A stretch of 64,000 bases of DNA, taken from positions 992,001 through 1,056,000 of the forward strand of contig NC_087382.1 of assembly GCF_963675165.1 (NCBI RefSeq), read 5' to 3'. The notes below the pieces were generated by a model, which was not told the DNA's origin, did no database searches, and worked only from the letters and a program-made list of their open reading frames with translations. This document shows positions 9,570 to 20,675 of this stretch, in pieces; the stretch's first letter is position 1, and every line of letters begins with the position of its first letter. Both the position numbers and the translations under genes were made by a program. The stretch is from Halichondria panicea (Eukaryota > Porifera > Demospongiae > Suberitida > Halichondriidae).

Positions 9570-9929
9570 CTATATTTGTTTCAGATGGTTTTAGTGATTT
9601 TATTGAATGTTCAATTCTCTTTGAGTGTTTGTGCCTCAGGAGTGAACACTGCTGGCAATAATAGGAATCGCAATCTTCATAGAACACAGATGATGGATCA
9701 CTGCAGTTCTCACATTCTTCATATTCTGTAACACACAATAGATAAATAATAGGCATGCAACTTTGAATTACATGTAGGTCTTACCTGGTTTAGCATCAGC
9801 TGGTTCTTCACATGAATCAGCTGGTTGGTCTGATTCTTCACATGAATCAGCTGGTTCTTCAAAACAATCAGCTGGTTGGTGGGTTGATGATTCATATAAT
9901 TAAATTTCTTCTTCTTCTGCAATCTCCAT
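9570..9929 (-). CDS. N-terminal exons of the RecQ-MULE gene: acidic Pro/Cys repeat and B-box-like zinc finger
   Basis: Exon 9785-9929 starts at an ATG (9929) but has a TAA at 9900-9902. After it the frame reads a repeat of the type QPADSCEEPADSCEES, about four times. A GTAAG donor joins it in phase to 9570-9725, which carries ENCSDPSSVFYEDCDSYYC then QQCSLLRHKHSKRIEH. That is a CxxC...CxxC...HxH pattern like a B-box zinc finger. A donor GTAAAC leads in phase to the helicase exon at 9409. Because of the early TAA the true start is uncertain; an unseen 5' exon is possible. Confidence 0.55.
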
Positions 9930-10142
9930 TATCAACTACTTTATACAGCCTTTCATACAGTACTAGTATCTTTTCAAACAGTCTTGAATGAGCTAGTGAT
10001 CATGAGTTGGTGGATTTGATAGTGAAGCAACTAATTTATCAACATTAGCACCTTCATTAAATAATGTAAGCACCTCATATAATTACATATTTACATTAAC
10101 ATCTTTTGGTGGGCTATATCTCCCATGTTTGTCCTTCATGCA

Positions 10143-10508
10143 GGGGAAGACTTAGTGCCCTCAACCATTAAGCATATCCCATATTATTATAGGAGAGACT
10201 TAGTGCCCTCAATCATAAAACATATATCCCATTTATTATAGGAGAGACTTAGTGCCCCCAATCATAAAGCATATTATTATAGGAGAGCTTTAGTGCTGGG
10301 CACACCAAATCATTCCTATAGTCATATCTGATATATATAGGAAAGGTTTAATGCAAGGGGCATTGCATCCTTCCTAAAGTAATATAGGAGAGTATTAGTG
10401 CCCTCAGTCATTAAGAACCTCCCATATTATTATAGGAGAGACTTAGTGCCGAGCATTAAGCGTATCACATATCATTATAGGAGAGACTTTGATAGTGCCC
10501 TCAATCAT
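10143..10508. repeat. Tandem repeat with unit of about 45-55 bp
   Basis: About seven or eight diverged units, each containing TATAGGAGAGACTTAGTGCC followed by a CTCAATCATTAAGCATA-like stretch and a CCATATTATTA spacer. It lies just upstream of the RecQ-MULE gene start. The interval 9930-10142 holds no recognised feature. Confidence 0.85.
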
Positions 10509-10513
10509 GGCCC

Positions 10514-10738
10514 ATGACTGAAATGGAAATTGAACTCCATACTAAGGAGAACAAAATCCTGTATGGGGAAACAATCTGCAACAGATGTGGCTACACAGTA
10601 AACCGACTAGAGGGGGACAAAACAGAGCAAGATATTACCAACCCATGGCCAGAGCCATATTATTACCGGCAAAGTAGGCAAGAGATTCGAAGAGACTTTG
10701 TATTCCTAACAGTGAGACAGCACAAGTGCGATGTGTAG
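10514..10738 (+). other. Short open frame of unknown status
   Basis: A 74-codon frame with one CxxC (CNRCG). Its start region (CTGAAATGGAAATTGAACT) recurs near 52690, where the frame is lost, so it is probably part of a duplicated non-coding segment. No family recognised. Confidence 0.2.
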
Positions 10739-11047
10739 AATATACGAGAAACATTCCAACTGACACAATTATACAAGTAATTATTCCGAGTATAATAGTG
10801 ATTTACCTGTGATTACCAGAACCTTGAACGATATTAGTTTATGATTAAAAGTAAATGATATTGTGAGTGTCTTGTAATTGAGATTACAGCAAAGGTCATA
10901 ATTATTTATAGGAGTTCCTGTAATATATAGTATTTAGTAGTAATACTGCAATCTGATTGGTCACTGAGAGGTTCTTTATAGATCTATCACTGTCAGAGGT
11001 TTTAGCTTAGCTTGCTTAATTAGCACTATTCTAAATCAGTTATAGAC

Positions 11048-11152
11048 CTATGGGATTACCGGTATGAGACCCTCAGGCGCTTAGTAGCACCCTCGCTACG
11101 CTCGGACTGCTACAGCCTCGGGCCTTCAGGTCTCAAAACCTATAGAGACCTT
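11048..11152. repeat. Hairpin MITE
   Basis: Inverted arms around a central CTCGCTACGCTCGG, the same core as the elements at 21824-21958 and 22132-22273. 10740-11440 otherwise shows nothing coding. Confidence 0.55.
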
Positions 11153-11484
11153 CGACTCAGTTATAATATAGCAACGTTTGTGTGGAGACGTAGGCAAAAT
11201 TCATTTTGACTCATTTGGCACCTCATAATCAACATGCATGCAGCTTTAGAATTGTCACATTAATTTTATGGTATACAACAGCATAATTATATATGCATGG
11301 TGATCTACCAGTGGTGTAGGAAGAGATCTTATCAAGCTGCACTAAATTTAACTTTTTTCATTAAAAAAACTAGAGCCCCCTCCATTGAGAAATTGCTTCC
11401 TACACCACTGTTTACAGTACGTTACTGTACTATAATTTAATATCAATGTTCTGTTTATAATGATGACCTGATGACACAGAAGTG

Positions 11485-11982
11485 TTATTTGTGCACTGTT
11501 ACTACAACATTCTCATATGATGGATCGTGTACATTCCTTTGTTGATTAGTGTCTCTCGGCCTGTTTACTGTATTATAGCACTGATTGTTTTCAAAAACAA
11601 ACTGTTCACCATCAAATGCAATATCATCAATGTAATCGTATTCATTGTCTTCATTCTCAGCACCTGTACTTGTAGCGTTAACAAACTGCTGTTCTGAAAT
11701 CACTTCATGCAATGAACTTTCTTGTGGAGGGGATGTCTGTTCAGTGTTTTCACTGGCTTCATTCGTTTGCACTCTATGAAGCTCCCGTAGTGTTCGTCTT
11801 AGTGTTTCACCCTTCATTCTGATCCTCCGATGACAAAAGTGCAAACAAAGAAGGATGCCAATTGCAGGTATAACTCCCACAAAAAGTGGAATAACCCAAT
11901 AGTAGTTCACATCTGTAACTAGAGTTTTTTTAAGTTATACTGTAAGAACTTGTGCAAGTAAAATACCTTTGTCATGCTCCAT
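11485..11982 (-). CDS. Single-pass membrane protein with YENV-type tyrosine tail, copy A
   Basis: Two exons: 11967-11982 (ATGGAGCATGACAAAG) and 11485-11912, joined by a GT-AG intron of 54 bp. Together they encode 147 residues. The start at 11982 was chosen because the ATG there splices in phase (MEHDK-DVNYYWV) and is conserved in copy B. About ten outside residues are followed by one membrane helix (WVIPLFVGVIPAIGILLCLHF) and a basic stop-transfer (CHRRIRMKG). The acidic tail has YDYIDDI and a C-terminal PSYENVVVTV. Y-E-N fits the SH2-ligand pattern YxN used by GRB2-type adaptors, so a signalling tail is plausible (inference). No signal peptide. Family not recognised. Confidence 0.8.
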
Positions 11983-11989
11983 TTTGTAC

Positions 11990-13860
11990 CTCCACTACCT
12001 TGCTCTAGGCTCTTTGTATATGTTCTTTACGTCTGATAAAATTATTCCATAGGGTACTAATTCCCATGCATGCACTACTTCATTTACGTCGGCAAACTTT
12101 CTGTAGTATCTTTGTCCTACACTATACAGTTAACAGTTTAGCTTTCAATATACAATTAGTCAATAATGAGCAATTATGATAATGAAACAAAGATTAAATA
12201 CACCAAACAACCAGGAAACAAACACAGGATATGAAAATCATATGATACACAACTTATAAGTCACTATGAACAATGGTAAACTACAAGTAATCGAATATTA
12301 AGGCCACAATAATTCAGAGGTAATTAATGTTGTGATATAGTAGTGTCCATTTATATAATTATCACATAGAACGAGTGTGCATGCATATGATCATGAGATC
12401 AAGTGTTGTATCTACGTATATGCTACTGTGTTACTTCAAGCGATTGGAAAGTAGTGATGGTGTTTTGGATGTGGAAAATGGCCCTGCATGGTATAGGTAT
12501 AGTAGGAGAATTTCTGATCCCCAGTGATACGCGTAACGCATCCACCTATAGTTGTTTGACAAATTTCATAGACTTTGGAATAGTTCCTATATTCTATATC
12601 AGAGGTTCAAATCCTATATATAGGAGTTCCCATAATATTATGGTATATGTTTCTACTAGTGTACTATATATCAGCTGAGGTTACCTATATATATAGGATA
12701 TAGGAGTTCCTATATAGGAGGTCCTATAGCAACCTTTGTGTGGGAACCTAGGCAAATTCATTTTAACTCATTTGGTAGCAATCGATTCACACAATCACAA
12801 ATTGATTACTGCATGCACAGTATACCGGAGCGTATTATGCATGCACATAGCTATACTGTTATTACGTCGCTATATAATTATGACAAATCTATACATTTGC
12901 ATTGATAATGAAATGCACATGCTGCAATATCAACAATTATAGCAGACTGCATGCAGAGTGTATCAATTGTTGTACCCAGTATTTCCTGTATTTTATTTTC
13001 TGGTTCCTGCCTCCATAGAAAAAATAAAGTATGCTTCACAGTCTGAAGAGTGGATCTATATACTAAATTAAATATATATAATATTATAGCAGAAGTTGCA
13101 AGCAGTTAATTAATATACGATCGAATAAAGAGCCTGATGCTGCTTTTGTATAGTGTATAATATTATAGTAAGCAAGCAAGTGAAATAATTGACTATTATA
13201 GTAGTAATAATAATTAGCAATTCCCCAGAGAGCTGCAAACAGCACAAACGCAACCACATGCAAACTCAACTTACTTCTAGAGTTACTGCAGTGAACTTGA
13301 CAGTAACTATACATCAAGTAAGTTCACACAATCCATGTCACACACCACCTATATAAGCATTACAATTGCAAGTGCTAGAGACTAAGTATATGAAGTGTAT
13401 TAAGACAGGTATAATAACTATGACACTTTCATAGTCACTGTGATCTCACATTCGTGCAGTGTGCTTTGTTGTTTTTTCTATTTTCCCAGCTGACTTTGAC
13501 AATGATGGCACCCATCACACATACATGTATGGTCGTGGAGTGCTAGCATTACTTGTTCTCTAGTTGTTTTAACTCTCTACTGGGCTCAAAAATATGTAAG
13601 AAAACCCAAACACTTACTCAAGTTGAAATTGAAAGTGCAGATATAATTATATCCCAGGATCACCTTGATGAATGTACCATCTGGTTACGATAATATCCTT
13701 TCTGTTTCTGAAAGAAACGTGTGAGTGATAAATTAGAGAGTAGTTGAATGAAGACATGCATGGGTACGAGTTGCTTATAGTATAACCTTATAGTGTGCAA
13801 TACACTTCCTCCACACGAGAGTGATAACCTCTCAATGCCTTTGGAAGCAGGCAGGAAGAT
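11990..13860. other. Non-coding spacer
   Basis: AT-rich. Contains TATAGGAGTTCC repeats at 12575-12730 and a segment at 12725-12775 that repeats 11170-11220 (AGCAACGTTTGTGTGGAGAC). Short open frames here lack family features or splice context. Confidence 0.5.
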
Positions 13861-13862
13861 AA

Positions 13863-13964
13863 ATGAAAGATAATACAGTACATCTAATAAATGACCACAG
13901 TGCAGAAGGTGATGACAATGAGCCAGACTATGAGAATTTGGTGTCTCCAAATTATGCGCAGTGA
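13863..13964 (+). CDS. Possible terminal exon with tyrosine motifs
   Basis: The plus strand reads about 33 residues ending NEPDYENLVSPNYAQ and a stop. The DYENL motif parallels the YENV tail of the membrane genes at 11.5 and 51.5 kb, and NYAQ adds a second tyrosine. A short exon of another membrane receptor is possible, but no membrane exon was found upstream. Could be chance. Confidence 0.25.
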   Translation: MKDNTVHLINDHSAEGDDNEPDYENLVSPNYAQ

Positions 13965-13965
13965 G

Positions 13966-15360
13966 CTAGTGAAGCCACAATGACAGCTGGGCAGTGATAC
14001 TTGGGGGGCAGTGATACTTGGGGCACCCACACCGATTCACATCTTCTACCATGTATAGAAAAAACATGGAAGAGGTATGAATTGTGCACTGTGCTGCACA
14101 ATATATTAATTGCAAAGCTCTTAATATCTGTTTTAGCCAGATCTCAGTGTATTTTTCACATTTTTCTACTATTTCTGTGAGATCTTCCTTAAAATATGTG
14201 GAAAGGACATTATAACATGCCCTTGTGGTTTTAGACAGCTTGTGATTTGTTGTAAATAGTGAGCTGTCACTATTCTTGTTAGCTAATGGTAGCTTTAGTT
14301 GCCTGATCTTATTTAGCAAGTTTGGTATTAGTGTTCTATACTGTTTATCCGTTTTGTATAAATAGCATGTGTGTCTCTGTGCATGCATGCATGTGTATAC
14401 TGATTTCGATTGTTGTTACCTGAACCTCTGTCCATCTGACCTTAAAATCTGCCATTATTCCACACTAGAGAACAAAAGTAAACTTTTATGCAAGGTGAAA
14501 AATCAGTTTGTTTCGCCCATCCGTTCTCCTCCGGCAGCTGTCTGATTATACGTTCTGTCTGATAATTGATACTTTACTCTAGTTCATAGATTTAAGCCAG
14601 AATAGCTCACAGTTTAGTGACTGACTACTAGCTAGCTAACTGCAGCAAGATCTGGAAGAGAAAGGGTGCTCAGCTAGATAATCAGATACATTTCTGTATT
14701 TTGTACCTTGACTCAGGCTGGATGGGGGTGCTCGAGCACCCCTAGCACCCCTCCTGGCTACGCCCCTGGTCAGTTACTACAGTTAACATCCACAAGGTTG
14801 AACAACAAACCACAACGACCATCACAATGTATACAATATTATTGGACTTACTTTGTTGTTGGAACAGCTATAGGCCAAATTCCTCAGTGTATACATCTCC
14901 TACTTATTTTCTATATCGATTGACTTGATTAGACTTGAGCTCCCTCCACTGGACACAACATCAACCCTCAGTACAGCACTGTAGCCATGAGTATCATAAC
15001 CAAGTGGCAAGAGGGCTTGCTAGCTGAGCAGCCCCTCCCCCTCAATATTACTAACAAAACTGTATTAAAAGCAACAAAACGGACTCTCTCTGACATGCCC
15101 AGTGATATATTCCAATATGCTTAGTGATTTATTGTAGAAATAAAACTAGAGTTAAAATCGACAAAAATATCAATCTCACATGATCTAACATGCGTGCAAT
15201 TAATGCTAGCACTAGGTGACACACGATACTACTTATCGCTATAATAGTTAAAGAATCAGAGATACTCGAGATCAAGCCGCGGTGGTTGAGGACTTCTATG
15301 TTTCATTACAATTATTAAAATGACGTCATACACATGTCATACTGAATACTATAATTATGA
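13966..15360. other. Mostly non-coding spacer
   Basis: A 140-codon minus-strand frame (13966-14388) shows no family features. A TGGCTACGCCCCTGG element end lies at 14755. 15185-15340 resembles copy B at 52505-52970. Confidence 0.35.
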
Positions 15361-15365
15361 TGGAT

Positions 15366-17021
15366 CTAAAAACACATTTCTTCTTCTGACATCAACGTAC
15401 TTCGGACATTAGACAATGTGAACCTCAAAGTGCCGAATTCTTTCAATGTTTTGTTTCTTAAAAGCCCCCTGACAATTGGGGAGCAGTCAGTGATCACAGT
15501 CTCGAGGTGGAACACCTCTAGAGTAGCGTTCTCAGCTAATATATCACCAATAGCATCGGCGTCCTCAGTAGAGACAGAAATATAAGGTGTTATTATGAGG
15601 TATAGGTGCTTAAGTGATTTGTTTATACTCAATGCTTTAAAAATGGGTAGTAGTTTTGACTTTGTAACAGTAGCATAATCAATACTGAACGAAACTTCAA
15701 GGAATTGTAAAGTTGTATTAAACTGGAACATGTTGGCTAGTCCGGTGATACTAATGTTTGGGTAACGCTTCGAGATAATTAGCTTTTTTAGACATGTATT
15801 AACTTGCAGTCCTTGCAGTAAACCACTCGTTACAGCACTTTTATGATAACGATGTTTTAGTATCAATACTTCAAGATTTTTGTCATTCCGAAGATACTGA
15901 CCAATTGCAGTGTCAAAAAATAAATCATTGTAACATACCAGCTCAAGTTTTTTAATAGAAGGCGATTGAAAACTTAAAACTTCAGAGGTACATATATGTT
16001 TGGGATAGAACAAAGTTAGTGATTGCAAGCGGTGGTGGGTACGTAAACCATCTGTGATGCTGACGATTCGATCATTTGAGGAACGAACAAATCTAAAGAC
16101 GTCGTCAATGCCCCTGCTATGTTCGTTAATGCTGATATCGAGTTCTTTAAGTAGCGGACAATCGAATACAGTCCTATAAAACGTCTCAGATTGTCTGTGG
16201 TACAACTGGTTGCAAAAATTAGGGAGAGAATATTTCAGGTATTGTATGCTTAGTTTCCAGTGTTTTATGATTGAAACAAGCTTTTTAGCGGTTGACAATG
16301 CAACAAAAACACCGTCTACAAGATTTGGTTTTTGGTCTCTGTGGAATTCAAGAGGAAATGGATATTCTGTCAGAGAAGGTGGCAAAATTTTCTTGTGTTT
16401 CTTCAACTCTTTTACATTCAATCCCACTGAAATACAGTTACTGATTAGCTTATCAACAGGTTGAAATGTACAGTCTACTTCTATTCCATATTTAAAGTAC
16501 GTTACAAGCAAATGTATGACCAACACTTCAATGGAGGAATGTGCTATAAAATCAAACAACAACTCTTCATCAGCTGGTGATACTAGAGTACATTTCAAGG
16601 TAGTCAAACAATGCTTTGACTTCAAAATATGGAGTATTTGCTTTACAATTTCTCTGATCTTGAGAGGCCGAAATCAATTTCTACAACACTTAAGTTTGGA
16701 GATAGTTGAATAGCGTCAATTGCTATTGGAAAATTAGCTATATTATGTGGAGATAGTTGAATAGCGTCAATTGCTATTGGAAAGTTAGCCATAATTATTA
16801 TGTGGAGATAGTTGAACCTCAGTCACTTTGATGAGTGTGAAACTTTCTAATTCGGGTAGTATCCTATCAATGAGTGTATGCCAAGCAGGAAGAGTAGTCA
16901 CAGCGGTACATGTAGACGTTTTCATATGTGTTGCTCTTGGAGAGAAAGACTGTGAGCATGTTTTCATACCTTCCACTAGTGTGGATATATCAAATTTATC
17001 GATTTTATCCAACGAGGACAC
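15366..17021 (-). pseudogene. NLR leucine-rich-repeat region, copy A
   Basis: 15366-16625 is a 419-codon open frame. Its leucine-rich pattern repeats LKELDISIN, LQSLTLFYP, IKKLELVCY, LEVLILKH, LKKLIIS, LQFLEVSF and LKHLYLI, typical of NLR LRRs, and it ends SEEEMCF. The upstream LRR part is in another frame (16785-17021: LPELESFTLIKVTEVQLSPHN). The frame change coincides with a tandem duplication at 16698-16803. In copy B the same upstream segment is single and continuous, so copy A was altered by the duplication. Confidence 0.8.
16698..16803. repeat. Tandem duplication inside NLR copy A
   Basis: Two units of 51 and 55 bp starting GGAGATAGTTGAATAGCGTC; copy B has one (from 54399). It shifts the LRR reading frame in copy A. 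Confidence 0.85.
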
Positions 17022-17072
17022 GTTACTTTGAAATCAGCAGAAGCTATAATGTAACCAAGTGCAATTAAGTAT

Positions 17073-17559
17073 TCAATTCTCCCATGCACGAGCATTTCGA
17101 CCTAACTCATACAACACATTGTTGTACATGTACTTCATAACTTGTGTATTTTGGCTTTCATAGATCGATAAAATTTGATCTTCTGAGAATGTGCACTTTA
17201 TTTCGGCTTTTGAAGATCCTTCCTCATAGCACACGTAAGGATTCGGAAAGACACACTGTGTCCATGGGTCATTCAGTTTAGTCAATCCAGCTAAAAACAA
17301 TAGAATCATCTTATAGGATTCATCACCAGCCTTTGTTTCAAACAAGATCAACTGCTCGCGTGGGATGATATTCTTACAAATGTAAAATGCAGCGAGGAAG
17401 TCGGAGAAGTACAACAAGCGAGTACTTAGTCCAAAGTTCACCATTAGCCCACCGTCTGCACATTTCCCACGACAAAGTTGTTTTACCAACTCCTGGGGCC
17501 CCTTTAATCAGCACTAGTTTTGGGAATTTGCCCTCTACTTTGGAAGCTATCTGGTCCAT
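17073..17559 (-). pseudogene. NLR NACHT remnant, copy A, internal deletion
   Basis: The P-loop (LVLIKGAPGVGKTTLSW) is kept at the 5' side and the helical end of the NACHT region (FLAAFYICKN...DQILSIYESQ) at the 3' side. Against copy B, 800 bp (56475-57274) are missing between them, removing Walker B, sensor and most of the ATPase. The junction shows GAA microhomology and 800 is not a multiple of three, so the parts are in different frames. Nonfunctional as an ATPase. Confidence 0.85.
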
Positions 17560-17659
17560 TGTGATTCTCTCTCTAGGAAAGCTATTCAGCTTGCCCTCGA
17601 CTATTAGTGACCAAGACTCTACAATTTTCTTTTTCGATAAAATTAATGTTTACTTACAT

Positions 17660-17812
17660 CCGCACATACTAGGTTAACAAAATGTTTAACACATTCGAGA
17701 GGATATTAATTTGTCATCAACAGAATTGAATCGTAAATACTAGTTAAATATAATCGATAATTTCGTATTGCTTCATCTGGTTGAATTGTGGGACGATTAC
17801 CAAATTTCAGTT
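17660..17812 (-). pseudogene. NLR linker exon, copy A
   Basis: An acceptor TTGTAG precedes 17812. The frame GNRPTIQPDEAIRNYRLYLT matches the linker exon of copy B, then shifts and stops where copy A differs (ATTAATTTGTCATCAACAG). No DEATH or 2A exon follows upstream: homology to copy B ends at about 17982. Confidence 0.7.
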
Positions 17813-18135
17813 CTACAATAAAGTAATAAGACAAGGAGTTGCATTAAACCTGGCCCTATGAATGGGATAGTGATACCCCCTGGGCCCAAATTCACTTTCT
17901 GACTACATTATAAGGATTACATTTCTTAAACAAAATAGCCTTTCACCATGCATGCACCCTGGCAAATTGAATCCACTAATAAGCCTTTGTTAGATTGATT
18001 ATACCCCCAGGATACAATTAAGTTATATACAACACATGCACTCAGGAAGCATGGCACATTGCAGTCTATAATAGGTAATGCAAAGGAGACTGGAACCACT
18101 TGACCTATATCTAGGCATAGTTTTTATAAATACAG

Positions 18136-18238
18136 ACGTCGATTTATAAATCTGAGCATATAGATTATAAATCTTGGCATGGATTTATAAATACAGACGT
18201 GGATTTATAAATACACCACAGATATATAAATACGGGCA
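18136..18238. repeat. AT-rich tandem repeat
   Basis: About five copies of a 20-bp unit like GATTTATAAATACAGACGTG. Confidence 0.8.
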
Positions 18239-18278
18239 ATTTTTTTAATTTTGACACATTTGGCACCCCATAAATTCG

Positions 18279-18385
18279 TGCCACAAGCAGTTTATTGGCC
18301 CTTGTAGTAGATAATGATATTGGGCCTATAAAGGCCCTTGACCACAATCTACTAGTATACCGGGCCAATAAACAGCTTGTGGCAC
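18279..18385. repeat. MITE with GTGCCACAAGC ends
   Basis: 107 bp, inverted ends GTGCCACAAGCAGTTTATTG and its complement. A half copy lies at 20750-20795. Confidence 0.7.
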
Positions 18386-18953
18386 TCATAGCCATGTACT
18401 AACTATTACACAGAGTTCAGAGAGGTTAAATAATACGTAGAAAACACAATTAATATTATTCATTTTAAGGTTCAGCGAGACGAGACTGCATGCATGCATG
18501 TATACCCGAACTCAGTAGAGAAAATAAAAATGTAAGAAACACCATTATACAAAAATTAGTGCCGCATCACTATCACTATACGCACTATAATTATAATAAT
18601 TTTATATCTAAACCTGTGTATACTGGGTAGCTGCTTAATTAAAAAATAATGTTTTTCAACTAACTTAGAAGTTTACAAAAGACTTAAGACAATCACATAA
18701 AAAACTTGGCTATAATCATACTAAATATATGATAAATGTTGTTTAAGTTTATCATTAACTACAGTACACTGGCCAATTGCTTCAGAAATGAAATCCTTGC
18801 ATTTTTCCAATTGCTCCAGGTTTTTTCGAAGCTGTATATATACATAAAGCAAGATAAATTATACAACGACCATTATATAATATTATGCAGCCAAAAATAT
18901 AACAAATTGATATTAGAATTTTTGGTTTGCTATATATAAACATCTGATCAGAA

Positions 18954-19169
18954 TACTGTATAGAGGGTAATTTTCGTGGGGCAAAATATTTGTGGTTTTC
19001 GTATTTGAAGGTCTGACCATGAATATTTTACCCACGAATGAAGCGACCTTGCCTACCTTTATACCTGCAGTGCAAGCACAGCAACCACGAAAATATTATC
19101 CACGAATTGACTAAATACTGCTCAACCACGAATATTTTGTCCCCCGAAAATTACCCGCTATATACGGTA
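18954..19169. repeat. MITE, TACTGTATAG...CGTGGGG family
   Basis: Inverted ends (GGGTAATTTTCGTGGGG and complement) about 37 bp long, flanked by TA-rich sequence. Same family as 21420-21628. Confidence 0.75.
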
Positions 19170-19242
19170 TTGTACCGTAATCTACTACGATTACACCCAC
19201 CCTAATTTCACGCAACAGCTATATAGATAGGACGGACTTAAC

Positions 19243-20257
19243 TAGCCTCTATACACAGGCTCTCCTTTATATTTTTTCTGTTCTTTTATCACAATCATAA
19301 GATAAAATACTGTATTAATCGTTCAATGAGATAAAATACGGAACTAATTGGAGGAATAAAGAAAGAAATAGACGTATAGAGTTAGGAAAAAGGAGAGCCT
19401 GTATCGGGAAGTCGCGTGAGGGTAGAAGGGTGGTAGAAGGGTGAAAATGAGCGTGGGCATGCTGAGCTAGAGATGTTGGACTGCCCACGTAGAGATTTAT
19501 GACTAATAAAACCATAGATAGCAGAGGTGATCTATGATAAAACTTTTCCTGCAGCAAGCTGAACATGGAGTTTGAACTGGAAGTTTGCAAGCTTGCACTT
19601 ACCTTATAGTAGATCTACTAGACTACTAATATAGCAGGGGCGCAACTAGAAATTTTACGGGAAGGAGGCAACACCCGCGCAAAATGTTTGACCGGAAACC
19701 ACACCCACTAATTATCGCGTAGAAGTGCATGTAAAATGGCTCCAGTAAACTGCTATTTACCTGCTCTTCTTCTCTTTTCTACATCAACAAGACAGGGAAG
19801 AGCTCATTTCTGCTCGTTCTATATACCTATAGTTAGCTAGTTATTCAGAAGTTATATAGCTAGCCAGAGCTATTAAAAGCTAGTGAGGTGAGTCACATGA
19901 CACTTGAAGTTCAATAGTACAGGAGGCAAGGGCCTCCTCTGCCTCATTGCTAGTTACGCCTCTATATAGTCTAGATTGTGTGTTTTTTGACAATCACCAC
20001 CAGCTTGTCTCAGTATACAGTACAGTACAGTCTTATTAACTCTGAATGCGTGGGAGAATACCTTACATCACGATTGTGGGCTACATATCGCCCACGTTAA
20101 TAACAATCCTTGTGGATCACGCGACTTCCCAAACCAGGCCTTTCTTTTTCTTAACTGTACGCCCATTTTTTTCTTTGCTGCCTCGTTTCGTCTTCTACCT
20201 TCTATTTATGATGACAATGACAACAGCAAGAAAAGTAAGGCCTGGGAACGAGGCTAG
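19243..20257. repeat. Left arm of an inverted duplication
   Basis: Begins AGCCTCTATACACAGGCTCT and ends GGCCTGGGAACGAGGCTA. The same segments occur in reverse order and complement at 24603-25298. The left arm is longer because it holds an extra element at 19637-19962. Confidence 0.8.
19637..19962. mobile_element. Non-autonomous element with GGGGCGYAACTAG ends
   Basis: About 325 bp, present in the left arm of the inverted duplication and absent from the right arm. Ends GGGGCGCAACTAG and CTAGTTACGCC are imperfect inverted repeats. Confidence 0.55.
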
Positions 20258-20472
20258 GACTTAACTAAATCGCTAGATATTTATTAGCTTCGGTTCCAGA
20301 CCAATAAAATCTATTGCATGTGCATGTATATATGCATGGTGCACATGTGCTTAATCATAGGCCTGGACTCATGCCCATGCACACCTATATATTATATGTA
20401 CAATGGCCAATTATAATAGCTGGCTAGCTGTGGCTAAGTTATGCTCTCTATAATTATTGTGTTGCCGAGAAG

Positions 20473-20675
20473 GCTTGCACACTATAGTCTGAAGCCAGAA
20501 GAGGCTCTTATCTCCACCACCTCTATGGTTTTATGGTCGGGATGTCTGATCATGCATGAGCTTGGTTCCTGTAAAGACTGTGGCAAGTCTTTGTGCTTCC
20601 AACTGCAGGATATCCCGACCATATGACCATTGTAGAGGTCGATAAGAGCCTCTTCTGGCTTCAGACTATAGTGCA
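20473..20675. repeat. Hairpin MITE, GCCAGAAGAGGCTCTTATC family
   Basis: Arms CTATAGTCTGAAGCCAGAAG and complement. A relative is at 38701-38908. 20258-20472 and 20676-21419 hold no gene; 20815-20915 is a 1.7-unit tandem repeat (AACAGGGTCACTAAA). Confidence 0.75.

Larger units (their letters stand above)
11440..17982. repeat. Segmental duplication, copy A
   Basis: Shares the membrane gene, the NLR exons and parts of the flanks with 51441-57893 (copy B) in the same order and orientation. Copy A has about 2 kb more between the two genes (12.1-15.2 kb), while B carries two insertions in the NLR. The junction with unrelated sequence lies after CTAATAA at about 17982. Confidence 0.85.

Noticed and set aside
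10143-10508. CRISPR-like array
   Set aside because: Units are contiguous and diverged with no unique spacers, no cas genes, and the DNA is eukaryotic.
13084-13317. Minus-strand frame with Tyr run
   Set aside because: Low complexity, no family features, no splice context; same judgement for 13660-13950.
16210-16713. Plus-strand frames with conserved copies at 53804-54058
   Set aside because: Conserved only because the opposite-strand LRR coding sequence is duplicated; they show no domain or start context.
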